DNA of 37,491 bases from Pirellula staleyi DSM 6068. GTDB lineage: Bacteria > Planctomycetota > Planctomycetia > Pirellulales > Pirellulaceae. The position numbers and the translations under genes were made by a program. The notes beneath the pieces are model-generated. The model was not told where the DNA came from and searched no databases. It saw only the letters and a list, made by a program, of their open reading frames with translations. The stretch lies in the NCBI GenBank assembly GCA_945900945.1, contig CAMDKL010000046.1, positions 1-37,491 of the forward strand. The letters are read 5' to 3'. Positions 25,161 through 32,253 of this stretch are shown here, piece by piece (position 1 is the first letter of the stretch; every line of letters starts with the position of its first letter).

Positions 25161-26483
25161 ATGTCGTCTGCTGTTGCTCGCAACGAAACTGCTGGATTTG
25201 ATCAAGCTGGCTTCGATCAGTTTATCGATCGACGCATCGATCCTGTTTGGATTACCCAAGCTCGCAAAGACGCTTGGAGCGCGTTTGCATCGATGGGATG
25301 GCCAAATCCACGCGATGAAAATTGGCTTCGGTCCGATCTTCGGGGCTTCAAACTAGCCAAATACAACCCCACCGATGAAACCGCAACGCAATCCGTTGCC
25401 AACGCACCGGTTCGATTGCTGGAGGGTGTCGATGTGGCGGGTTTGATCCGTTGCGAAAACGGAATGGTGACCTCGGAATCGCTGGACCCGAAATACGCAG
25501 CCAAAGGAGTCGTATTCGGTTCTTTGAGCCGCTGTGCCCGCGACCATGCTGAGTTGGTGAAAAAACACCTTCATGCTCAGATCAATATCAATACCGATCG
25601 GTTCGCAGCGTTGCAGGCTGCGATGTGGACGGACGGTTACTTTTTGTATGTGCCAAAGAACGTCGTTATCGACAAGCCGCTGCACATTCACGCCGCGATG
25701 GGGGACGGCGACGTCGACCTTTCGCATTCCTTGGTGGTCTTAGACGACGGAGCCGAGGCTACTGTACTGTTTGAGTCCAGTAGCGAGACTCCAAATGCCG
25801 GCGGTTTTCATTGCGGTGGCGTTGAGCTTGTCGTACAAGCTCGGGCCAATTTGCGCTTCGTTGGACTTCAAGATTGGGGCAGCAACACTTGGCACTTTGC
25901 ACACAAACGAGCTAGTGTTGGTCAAGATGCAAACATCCAATGGACGATTGCCGCAGTTGGCTCCAAGTTTGCCCAAGTGGACCAACGTGTCGCGCTGGTT
26001 GGCAAAGGGGCCAATAGCCATGTGAACGGCGTATTGTTTACTCGCGATCGCCAACATCTCACCTTCAATACACTTCAGCGGCATTCAGCGTCGCACTGCA
26101 CCAGCGACTTCCTTTACAAGGCGGTACTCCAGGACCGATCGCGTACGGTTTGGCGTGGAATGATCAAAGTAGATGAAGGTGCGGACAAGACGGATGGTTA
26201 TCAGCGGAACGATAATTTGCTGTTAAGCGACAACGCCCGAGCCGATTCCATTCCAGGTCTCGAGATCAAAGCGGACGATGTTCGATGCACGCACGGTAGT
26301 ACCAGTGGACGGGTGGACGAGGAACTGATTTTTTACGCACGTTCACGCGGTTTTACTCGGCAAGAAGCGATTCGTATGATCGTCACCGGTTTTTTTCAGC
26401 AAATTTTCGATCGCATATCGATCGAAAGTGTTCGCGAGGCTCTCGGAGCTGCAATCGCTCGCCAAGTTCGCCAATACGATTAG
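25161..26483 (+). CDS. sufD: SufD, Fe-S scaffold subunit
   Basis: A 440-residue partner of SufB. It shares the beta-helix core (FLYVPKNVVIDKPLHIH, VVLDDGAEATVLFES) and has the SufD C-terminal block LEIKADDVRCTHGSTSGRVD. His378 in CTHG matches the cluster-ligand histidine of E. coli SufD (His360), and FYARSRGFTRQEAIRMIVTG follows. The ATG directly follows the sufB stop (stop and start are adjacent), which fits equimolar synthesis of the heterodimer. The N-terminal 110 residues are less conserved, as usual for SufD (WPNPRDENWLRSDLRGF). Confidence 0.96.
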   Translation: MSSAVARNETAGFDQAGFDQFIDRRIDPVWITQARKDAWSAFASMGWPNPRDENWLRSDLRGFKLAKYNPTDETATQSVANAPVRLLEGVDVAGLIRCENGMVTSESLDPKYAAKGVVFGSLSRCARDHAELVKKHLHAQININTDRFAALQAAMWTDGYFLYVPKNVVIDKPLHIHAAMGDGDVDLSHSLVVLDDGAEATVLFESSSETPNAGGFHCGGVELVVQARANLRFVGLQDWGSNTWHFAHKRASVGQDANIQWTIAAVGSKFAQVDQRVALVGKGANSHVNGVLFTRDRQHLTFNTLQRHSASHCTSDFLYKAVLQDRSRTVWRGMIKVDEGADKTDGYQRNDNLLLSDNARADSIPGLEIKADDVRCTHGSTSGRVDEELIFYARSRGFTRQEAIRMIVTGFFQQIFDRISIESVREALGAAIARQVRQYD

Positions 26484-26501
26484 AAAGTTACGTGCTGAAA
26501 A

Positions 26502-26840
26502 ATGACCGCAAATTTGAGTAAAAACAAGTTTGAATTCGCTTGCAAGTTAAGCGAGTTGAAACCGAATCTAGCCAAAGCCATTGAAGTGAGCGATAGGTTT
26601 GTCGTCTTGGTGATGTTGGATGGTGGCAAGATTTTTTGCGTGGAAGACCTCTGCACGCATGACGGTGGGACACTTGGTGACGGAGAATTGGACGGAAACT
26701 GTTTGGTATGTCCAAGGCATGGAGCCAAGTTCGACGTCAGAACGGGTGACGCGATTTGCATGCCTGCCACGGAGGGAACGCTGTCGCATGAAGTGCGAAT
26801 CGAGAATGATGAAATTTTCATTCAATTGAAGGACAACTAG
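26502..26840 (+). CDS. Rieske-type [2Fe-2S] ferredoxin in the suf operon
   Basis: A 112-residue soluble Rieske protein. Cys51 and His53 (CTHDGG) plus Cys70 and His73 (CPRHGAKFD) make the complete cluster-binding set. There is no signal or membrane anchor, so it resembles the NirD/BphF-like small ferredoxins rather than a bc1 subunit. It begins 18 bp after sufD. A Rieske gene inside a suf cluster is known from Actinobacteria, where it lies next to sufD, so a role in supplying electrons for cluster assembly, or in being an early client, is plausible but unproven here. The start ATG at 26502 has no clear Shine-Dalgarno; translation may depend on upstream reading. Confidence 0.93.
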   Translation: MTANLSKNKFEFACKLSELKPNLAKAIEVSDRFVVLVMLDGGKIFCVEDLCTHDGGTLGDGELDGNCLVCPRHGAKFDVRTGDAICMPATEGTLSHEVRIENDEIFIQLKDN

Positions 26841-26940
26841 TGTAGCTCGGCTCTCCGAGCCGAGACCAACGGCACGGAGCAACGGCACGGAGTGCCGTTC
26901 TACACTGTGCCGTTCTAAATTATGCCGTTCTAAATTATGC
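26841..26940. repeat. Composite palindromic repeat between the Rieske gene and sufT
   Basis: Beginning one base after the stop codon, 26841-26864 forms a hairpin with arms CTCGGCT and AGCCGAG. It is followed by ACGGCACGGAG units (26869, 26882), an inverted GTGCCGTTCTA (26892) and two further GTGCCGTTCTA/ATGCCGTTCTA units at 26907-26937. The ACGGCAC and GTGCCGT units can pair. It is unlike the family-1 REP but looks like the same type of intergenic element. Confidence 0.8.
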
Positions 26941-26967
26941 AAAAATAAACCATGAGCTAGAGATAAA

Positions 26968-27285
26968 ATGCCAATCACTGAAGATCACGTACGAGAGCAA
27001 CTCAAACTGGTTATTGACCCGGAACTGTTCGTGAACATAGTCGACCTTGGGTTGATTTATGTCGTCGACATACAACCGGGCGACGAGGGCAAAGAAAGTG
27101 TCAACGTCGAAATGACCTTGACCAGCCCGATGTGCCCGGCCGGTCCTCAACTAGTCGCCAACAGCCGTCAGGTGATCGAAGCCATCGAAGGAGTTGGAGC
27201 GGTCGACATCAAGGTTGTGATGGATCCGCCATGGACTCAGGATAGAATGACAGAAGACGCCAGAGACCAACTCGGAATTTTTTAA
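26968..27285 (+). CDS. sufT: SufT-like MIP18/DUF59 Fe-S assembly protein
   Basis: A 105-residue MIP18/DUF59 protein. The family pattern is complete: DPELFVNIVDLGLIYVVDI near 17-35, VEMTLTSPMCPAGP with the conserved Cys56, and a C-terminal VVMDPPWTQDRMTEDAR. Relatives called SufT lie in suf operons of Actinobacteria and Staphylococcus and help mature Fe-S proteins; PaaD and the eukaryotic CIA protein share the fold. The TEDARDQLGIF tail is typical of the stand-alone bacterial form. AGAGATAAA precedes the ATG. It is separated from the Rieske gene by the 100-bp composite repeat and from the desulfurase gene by three REP copies. Confidence 0.92.
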   Translation: MPITEDHVREQLKLVIDPELFVNIVDLGLIYVVDIQPGDEGKESVNVEMTLTSPMCPAGPQLVANSRQVIEAIEGVGAVDIKVVMDPPWTQDRMTEDARDQLGIF

Positions 27286-27304
27286 AACACGTATCGCAGC
27301 CGTC

Positions 27305-27421
27305 CACGTAGGTCAGCCTGTACTCAGGCTGACACAACACGTAGGTCAGCCTGTCCTCAGGCTGACACAACACTTTCTAACCCAAGGTTCATGTCCGGCT
27401 GAGGACAGCCGGATCTACGTG
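27305..27421. repeat. Three REP-like palindromes inside the suf operon (family 1)
   Basis: Copies are at 27305-27333 (loop TACT instead of TCCT), 27338-27366 and 27393-27421. The first two have arms GTCAGCCTG/CAGGCTGAC, the third GTCCGGCTG/CAGCCGGAT with a T change at the arm end. The first two share orientation; the third is inverted. The third ends inside the possible GTG start of the desulfurase frame. Hairpins in this place could act on mRNA stability or attenuate transcription, but nothing in the sequence shows it. Confidence 0.9.
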
Positions 27422-27433
27422 AATCGCACTAAA

Positions 27434-29149
27434 ATGGACACTGAAATCAATTATCCCGACCTTTCGGAACTGCAAGAGGAACTGAACGATTTGGAAACGT
27501 CCGAAGAGCGAATCCAGTTTCTGATCGAACTGGGGCAATCGCTTCCTCCGTTCCCTGAAGAGTTTTGCACCGAAGAATTTAGGGTGATGGGTTGTCAAAG
27601 TATGGTATGGATCGTGCCTAACTGGGGCGGCGAGGTGTACCACTTTTTGGCGTCAAGCGATGCGCCGATGGTCCGAGGCTTGGTTGCCGTTTTGATGTCT
27701 GCTTATTCAGGAAAATCTCCTGGTGAGATCACTGCATTTCCAATCGAAAAGGTGCTCGATAGTCTGCATTTAAAATCGTTTCTTTCGCCGCTTCGAAGCA
27801 ACGGATTGCATTCGATGATCAAACGGATTCGTCTTTACGCTGAATCCATGCAAGAATTATCGAGTCCGACATCTCGCGACGACGCGTCGGCAAATGCCCC
27901 TCCCTTCCAAGACCATGGGCCGCTTCTGGCCAGAATGGAACCGATCCGGGCCGACTTTCCGATCCTCCAGCGGCAGAATCGCGATGGCGTCTCGATCGCT
28001 TATTTGGATAATGCGGCATCATCGCAACGGCCCCAATCGGTTATCGATACGCTGACTGGCGTTTTTTCAGAACACTACGCAAACGTTCATCGTTCGGGGC
28101 ATGAATGGGCAGTTCAGACGACAGAACGGGTCGAAGCTAGCCGAGAGTCAGTGCGACGGTTTATCAATGCGGCCAAAACAGAAGAGGTGATTTTTACCTC
28201 CGGTGCGACAGCCTCGGTTAATCTTATCGCTCATGCCTGGGGCGATGCCAACGTCGGTCGCGGCGACGAGATCCTGCTTACTGAGATGGAACACCATTCC
28301 AACATTGTTCCATGGCAGCAGCTTTGCGAGCGTAGGGGCTGTAAGATACGTTGGGTGCCGATTCGAACCGACTACCAATTGGATATCGATCGATTCGAAG
28401 GGTTGCTTTCACCACAGACAAAGCTTGTATCGTTTACTGCCGTTTCAAATGTTTTAGGAACAATCAATCCGGTGAAGCAGCTTGTTCAGTTAGCGCATCG
28501 AGTCGGCGCTGTGGTCGTCGTCGATGCGGCCCAAGCAACGCCTCATGGTGCGATTAACGTTCGGAACTGGGATGCCGACTTCGTAGTCTTCAGTGGTCAC
28601 AAAATGCTCGCATCGACAGGGGTTGGTGTTTGCTATGGAAAGCAATCGATATTCGAGAACATGCCCGCTTGGCTAGGTGGCGGCAGCATGATCAAGTCGG
28701 TAACGTTCGATGGTTTTTCGTTAGCGGATTTGCCCCATAAATTCGAAGCCGGTACTCCTGCGATTGCAGAGATCATAACGATGAAACCTGCAATCGAATA
28801 TCTAGAAGCAATTGGTCACGATCGGTTGATGGAACACGAGCGTTTGCTGACAAGGCAAGCGATGGACGGGCTCAGTAAGATCGCTGGCATTCGCATCTTT
28901 TCACCCCCGCTCGAATCCAAGAGCGGTGTGATTTCGTTTTCGGTCGATGGCATACACGGCGAAGCGATTGCAAGTGTATTGGATGGACGCGGTGTTGCGA
29001 TTCGCGTTGGGCATCATTGTGCGATGCCGCTGCATAGTCGGCTGGGAGTCTCGGTTACCTGCCGAGCGAGTTTTTACTTGTACAACACGCCGGATGAGGT
29101 AAGTCGATTGGTGGATTCTGTCGAGCACGCCGTAAGGATTTTGAAGTAG
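27434..29149 (+). CDS. sufS: SufE-SufS fusion: cysteine desulfurase with built-in sulfur acceptor
   Basis: A 571-residue fusion. Residues 1-140 are SufE: EERIQFLIELGQSLPPFPEE and GCQSMVW with the sulfur-accepting Cys54. A short linker (about 143-168) leads to SufS: AYLDNAASSQRP at about 189-200, HRSGHEWA at 219, the PLP lysine Lys390 in FSGHKMLASTG, and catalytic Cys529 in VGHHCAMP. Both partners therefore keep their reactive cysteines, so sulfur could pass from Cys529 to Cys54 within or between chains. I chose the ATG at 27434 over the GTG at 27419, because the GTG lies in a REP repeat and the MDTEINYPDL start fits SufE. It is last in the suf operon; in most bacteria sufS and sufE are separate genes. 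Confidence 0.94.
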   Translation: MDTEINYPDLSELQEELNDLETSEERIQFLIELGQSLPPFPEEFCTEEFRVMGCQSMVWIVPNWGGEVYHFLASSDAPMVRGLVAVLMSAYSGKSPGEITAFPIEKVLDSLHLKSFLSPLRSNGLHSMIKRIRLYAESMQELSSPTSRDDASANAPPFQDHGPLLARMEPIRADFPILQRQNRDGVSIAYLDNAASSQRPQSVIDTLTGVFSEHYANVHRSGHEWAVQTTERVEASRESVRRFINAAKTEEVIFTSGATASVNLIAHAWGDANVGRGDEILLTEMEHHSNIVPWQQLCERRGCKIRWVPIRTDYQLDIDRFEGLLSPQTKLVSFTAVSNVLGTINPVKQLVQLAHRVGAVVVVDAAQATPHGAINVRNWDADFVVFSGHKMLASTGVGVCYGKQSIFENMPAWLGGGSMIKSVTFDGFSLADLPHKFEAGTPAIAEIITMKPAIEYLEAIGHDRLMEHERLLTRQAMDGLSKIAGIRIFSPPLESKSGVISFSVDGIHGEAIASVLDGRGVAIRVGHHCAMPLHSRLGVSVTCRASFYLYNTPDEVSRLVDSVEHAVRILK

Positions 29150-29151
29150 TG

Positions 29152-29419
29152 CAGGCTGCTAGCCTTTTTATACCCCACAACTTAATAATTCGACTCCTGC
29201 GAGCTTGTCTCGCAGGTGAGAGAGTTTGGTAACCAGATCGGGCTTACCAATAATCCCCTCAAACTTGCTGGCCGCCGGAGGCGGCCAGCAAGTTTGAAAA
29301 TAGGGGGTATGCACGCAGTAGGGTAATATGCTGGTTACCAAACTTTGCTCTCCTGCCAAGCAAGCTGGCAGGAGAGCAGTATCAAACGATTTGTGGGGTA
29401 AAAAAGGGCTGGCAGCCTG
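29152..29419. mobile_element. Cloverleaf-like element with terminal inverted repeats (MITE-like, unassigned)
   Basis: The ends 29153-29180 and 29391-29418 are 28-bp inverted repeats matching at 25 of 28 positions (AGGCTGC.AGCC... ending CCCCACAA). Inside are four stems: A, 29196-29203 with 29209-29216 (8 bp, CCTGCGAG); B, 29223-29236 with 29331-29344 (14 bp perfect); C, 29259-29276 with 29280-29297 (18 bp perfect, 3-base loop), inside B; and D, 29347-29358 with 29366-29377 (12 bp perfect). The outer arms close a junction of three branches. No reading frame of note lies in it. The left end starts 3 bases after the desulfurase stop and the right end lies 5 bases before the uracil glycosylase stop, so it fills the convergent gap. 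No target duplication is visible. Confidence 0.8.
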
Positions 29420-29424
29420 TCCTA

Positions 29425-30165
29425 CTATTTGTTCCAGATACCGGCATCTTGCAATTGCTTGGTGGCTTGCTCGGCCCAGCCTCGATTGGCGGCAGGCGAA
29501 GCGGGGCTCGGGTGCAAGATCTTACAAACCGTCGTTGATTGGAGCTTTGCATGGTTGTTGCAGACTCGCTTGAGACAGTCTTGGGCATAGGCTCCAATGC
29601 CGACCGCGAACTCGGGCTTGAGCAACAAAAGGGACTTCTGCAAATGCTGGTCGCACTTGGCATCCAGGTCTTTCCTCTCGGACGCAGGTAGTTTGTCCGG
29701 AGTGACGTTGCGAGCACCGTCGTCCATGAATACAAGCGGGCAATAATTGGAAACGAAATGCTCTGCAAAGAAATCCTTTGCGATTGGATAGCGCGATGAA
29801 AAAAGCCCCCACAATCGTTTGCCAGAGACTTCACTACGAGTACAAGCAAAGCCTTCGATGGGTCTTTTCGGATGTTCGCGGTCAGGTTTGCCGATCTTCG
29901 TCTCAATCCTGAGGTAGTTTCGGACGGCATCGATCTCGCCGAACGGAACGCCGGTTTGAGCCATCCCCCAAGGGCCAGGATTCATTCCAAGAAGAAAGAC
30001 CCGGCAGAAAGAGCCGGCGTACAGGCTCAAGTATTTTTCTTGAGCGGACCAAGCATAGTGGAGCGGGTTATAAACCCAAGAAACCGGTGCTGAGAATTGG
30101 AGTAGATCCAGGTCGGATCGAAGTTGCTTTGCGGCTGCAATGAAACCTTGCGTAGTCTTGTTCAT
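29425..30165 (-). CDS. SMUG1-like uracil-DNA glycosylase
   Basis: A 246-residue base-excision enzyme of UDG family 3. GMNPGPWGMAQTGVPFGE is the SMUG1 water-binding and uracil-pocket motif, where the Asn in GMNPG activates the water. The second motif HPSPASPAANRGW is near the C-terminus and carries the intercalating loop. FVSNYCPLVFMDDGARNVTP and EFAVGIGAYAQ also match the family. Length is normal for SMUG1. I took the ATG at 30165 (MNKTTQGFIAA); the frame runs 17 residues further upstream with no family likeness. It is convergent with the desulfurase, separated only by the cloverleaf element. Confidence 0.92.
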   Translation of the reverse strand: MNKTTQGFIAAAKQLRSDLDLLQFSAPVSWVYNPLHYAWSAQEKYLSLYAGSFCRVFLLGMNPGPWGMAQTGVPFGEIDAVRNYLRIETKIGKPDREHPKRPIEGFACTRSEVSGKRLWGLFSSRYPIAKDFFAEHFVSNYCPLVFMDDGARNVTPDKLPASERKDLDAKCDQHLQKSLLLLKPEFAVGIGAYAQDCLKRVCNNHAKLQSTTVCKILHPSPASPAANRGWAEQATKQLQDAGIWNK

Positions 30166-30250
30166 GAAACCATTGTAGAAAAACAAAAACACCCTGCCAA
30201 TTGGCACGGTGTTCATTGTGTCTTTTGAGAGTGCTCTTTTTTAGGAGCAA

Positions 30251-31684
30251 CTAGAACGTAAAGAGCATGTCGCCACCGATTGCTGCTTGGCTCGACGCAT
30301 TGTTCTCGTTGAATCCGAATCGTTGACGATCCCAGACCCAACGGCATTCTGGCCGAAACATCAAGTTCGCATTGACCCTGTAATTTACGTTGGTGGTGAA
30401 ATTGAAGTTATCGTCGTTTTGAACGTTGTTGAAACCTGCACCGCCGAAGTTGAACCACTCAAATCGGTTTCCGAGCGATACGCAATCGTTCACCTTGTAA
30501 ATCAAGTAGTTGATGTTGCCAAACGTGTTGCGCTGTGTTCCGCCTGCATTGTTACGTGTGTACATCCAGTCAGTTTGCGAAATGTACGTCAACTCATCGG
30601 TTACGGCTGCAGTCAGGATCACGCTCTGAATATTTCCATTTTCACCATTTGCTTTAGTGAATGTTCCCAAAGTCGTGGTGTAAATCAAAGTGAAGGTGTC
30701 GTTCAACTTCTTCTTGAAGCCGCCGAGGTACGCATCGCCGTTATCTTCGAAGCCGCTGTCCCACCCCATGACATAGCCGTTGTACAGCTGGGTATCTGCA
30801 TCCACATTGTATGTGGTCAAGGCCCCCGTGTGTGTAAACGGTTCAGCGTTGTAAAACGTGAATTGACGGCTATAGAAGTGGTTGCCAGTGGCCTGAACGA
30901 CTTCGTTTCCAACGATGGTGAAGAAGTGTCCAACTTTGACACTCAAATCACCCATTGCAACTTCACCGTACAACTGAGGCATGGCATGGCCGTAACCGTT
31001 GCTCGCGCCACCAACTCCGGAAACTCCATTGTCCCAGCCATTATCCCAACTGTTGTTGGTCAGACCAAACGCTTGAGTATCAGGAGCGTCAGTACCATAG
31101 ATGTAGTCGACGCGTGCCCCGAAGCCAAGGCCTTCGCTGCCGTCGGCAATTTTCTCGGCATACAACCACTGTTGGCCGAGTTGCACTTGGTCTTTGTAGT
31201 TATTGAAGCTGTTCGGATTGTTTTTGTGGTAATATCCAACGCTCGTCCAACCGCCAATATTGAAACCTGCGACTGGGCTTGGTGCCAATTTCAATGGTTC
31301 CCCGATGCAGCAATTGCCACCGAGGAGGCCGAGGCCTAGCAGTCCGCCGGATCCGCATCCGCTACCGCTACCGCCACATCCGCCGTCACAAGCACCGTTG
31401 CCGCAACTGCAGTTTCCAAGGCTGTCGCAGCTGCTGCCTTTGCCTTTGCCGTTGCAAATGTCGGAAACATCGCAAGCTGGACTTTTGTCGCAGCAAGCGG
31501 AAGCGGAAGCGTTACTTGCGGAAGTGATGGGTGCTGGAGCTTGAGTTGCTGCTCCGTCTTGGTAATAACTGTAATAGGACGCTGGGTAATATCGGGGAGC
31601 AGTTCGGTTAGATTGACCGAAGGCCGTTCCCGCACAGCAAGCGCTTGCAATCATTGCAGTCAGCGCGAATTTGCTCATTTTCAT
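30251..31684 (-). CDS. Outer-membrane beta-barrel porin (BBP2/OmpL-like) with Cys-rich N-terminal region
   Basis: A 477-residue exported protein. The signal peptide ends near AFGQ (residue 24). Residues 64-126 carry 12 cysteines in a Gly/Ser/Cys-rich stretch (CCDKSPACDVSDIC ... SGCGSGG ... GGNCC). From about 130 on, alternating aromatic beta strands end in GGDMLFTF, a terminal Phe as in outer-membrane barrels. GWTSVGYYHKNNPNSFNN, GHFFTIVGNEVVQATGNHFY and PFTHTGALTTY are the planctomycete porin (PF07642-type) blocks. It would form a pore for small solutes. The ATG at 31684 has AGGAG about 10 bp upstream. The Cys region is an unusual place for disulfides or cross-linking to other envelope proteins, which is an inference. 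Confidence 0.85.
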   Translation of the reverse strand: MKMSKFALTAMIASACCAGTAFGQSNRTAPRYYPASYYSYYQDGAATQAPAPITSASNASASACCDKSPACDVSDICNGKGKGSSCDSLGNCSCGNGACDGGCGGSGSGCGSGGLLGLGLLGGNCCIGEPLKLAPSPVAGFNIGGWTSVGYYHKNNPNSFNNYKDQVQLGQQWLYAEKIADGSEGLGFGARVDYIYGTDAPDTQAFGLTNNSWDNGWDNGVSGVGGASNGYGHAMPQLYGEVAMGDLSVKVGHFFTIVGNEVVQATGNHFYSRQFTFYNAEPFTHTGALTTYNVDADTQLYNGYVMGWDSGFEDNGDAYLGGFKKKLNDTFTLIYTTTLGTFTKANGENGNIQSVILTAAVTDELTYISQTDWMYTRNNAGGTQRNTFGNINYLIYKVNDCVSLGNRFEWFNFGGAGFNNVQNDDNFNFTTNVNYRVNANLMFRPECRWVWDRQRFGFNENNASSQAAIGGDMLFTF

Positions 31685-31776
31685 GGTTCTGGAACTCCTA
31701 TCCTGAACAAGGGTGGAACGCAAAAGCGTTTTTGAAACGGCCTAAACACATAAGGGCCATTCATGTTTCGTAGCGC

Positions 31777-31838
31777 TCATGGATGGAAGGAGAGGCATCA
31801 TGCCCCCGGTTGAGAGATTCCCGACTGTCCATCCATGA
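31777..31838. promoter_or_regulatory. 11-bp inverted repeat in the porin upstream region
   Basis: TCATGGATGGA (31777-31787) is the exact inverse of TCCATCCATGA (31828-31838), 40 bp apart. On the minus strand this is about 95-155 bp ahead of the porin start and could be a leader hairpin or a dimer binding site. The rest of 31685-32253 holds the REP hairpin at 32123 and a poorly ordered AT-richer stretch, where I see no gene. Confidence 0.4.
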
Positions 31839-32122
31839 ACACTAGTCACAAGAAGTTATCGGAGAAGAGCTGAGTAAAAAATCACGAGAACAACACGAGC
31901 TAGAGGGACTATTTACAATGGTTTAGAACAAACTTGGTACTTTATGCGGGATAGGAGAAGATTTCCGCTTCCTTTTCCAATGAGCAAGGCAGGTTTGCGT
32001 TTAGCTTTGCCGATTGCGTATACTATCCAGGATTATTCATTAGCACGAGTCATGATTCTCGTAACGTATTTACTACGTTGCAAGTTATGTCATCTTGTCG
32101 AAAAGCAGTCTGTTTATCGTAA

Positions 32123-32173
32123 CCCGATGCGTAAGCGAGGGATTTGAATGGAATCCCTCGCTTACGCGTCGGG
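32123..32173. repeat. REP-like hairpin, 22-bp arms (family 2)
   Basis: The arms 32123-32144 and 32152-32173 (CCCGATGCGTAAGCGAGGG inwards) pair over 22 positions with one G-U-compatible difference around a 7-base loop. It is distinct from the GTCAGCC family. The hairpin is inside the longest possible frame of the alcohol dehydrogenase gene, which produces an artificial N-terminal extension (VTRCVSEGFEWNPSLTRRA); the real start is downstream. Confidence 0.92.
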
Positions 32174-32253
32174 CTATGAATAGTCCGGCCCAGCACCTAC
32201 ACAGGTGGCTTAATACCGCTGAGAAATTTATGAAAACGGGAAAACAGGGCTCC

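Noticed and set aside
30287-31339. A 350-codon plus-strand frame opposite the porin gene
   Set aside because: It is antisense to the porin, whose signal peptide, barrel strands, terminal Phe and ribosome site are coherent; the frame has no recognisable motif.
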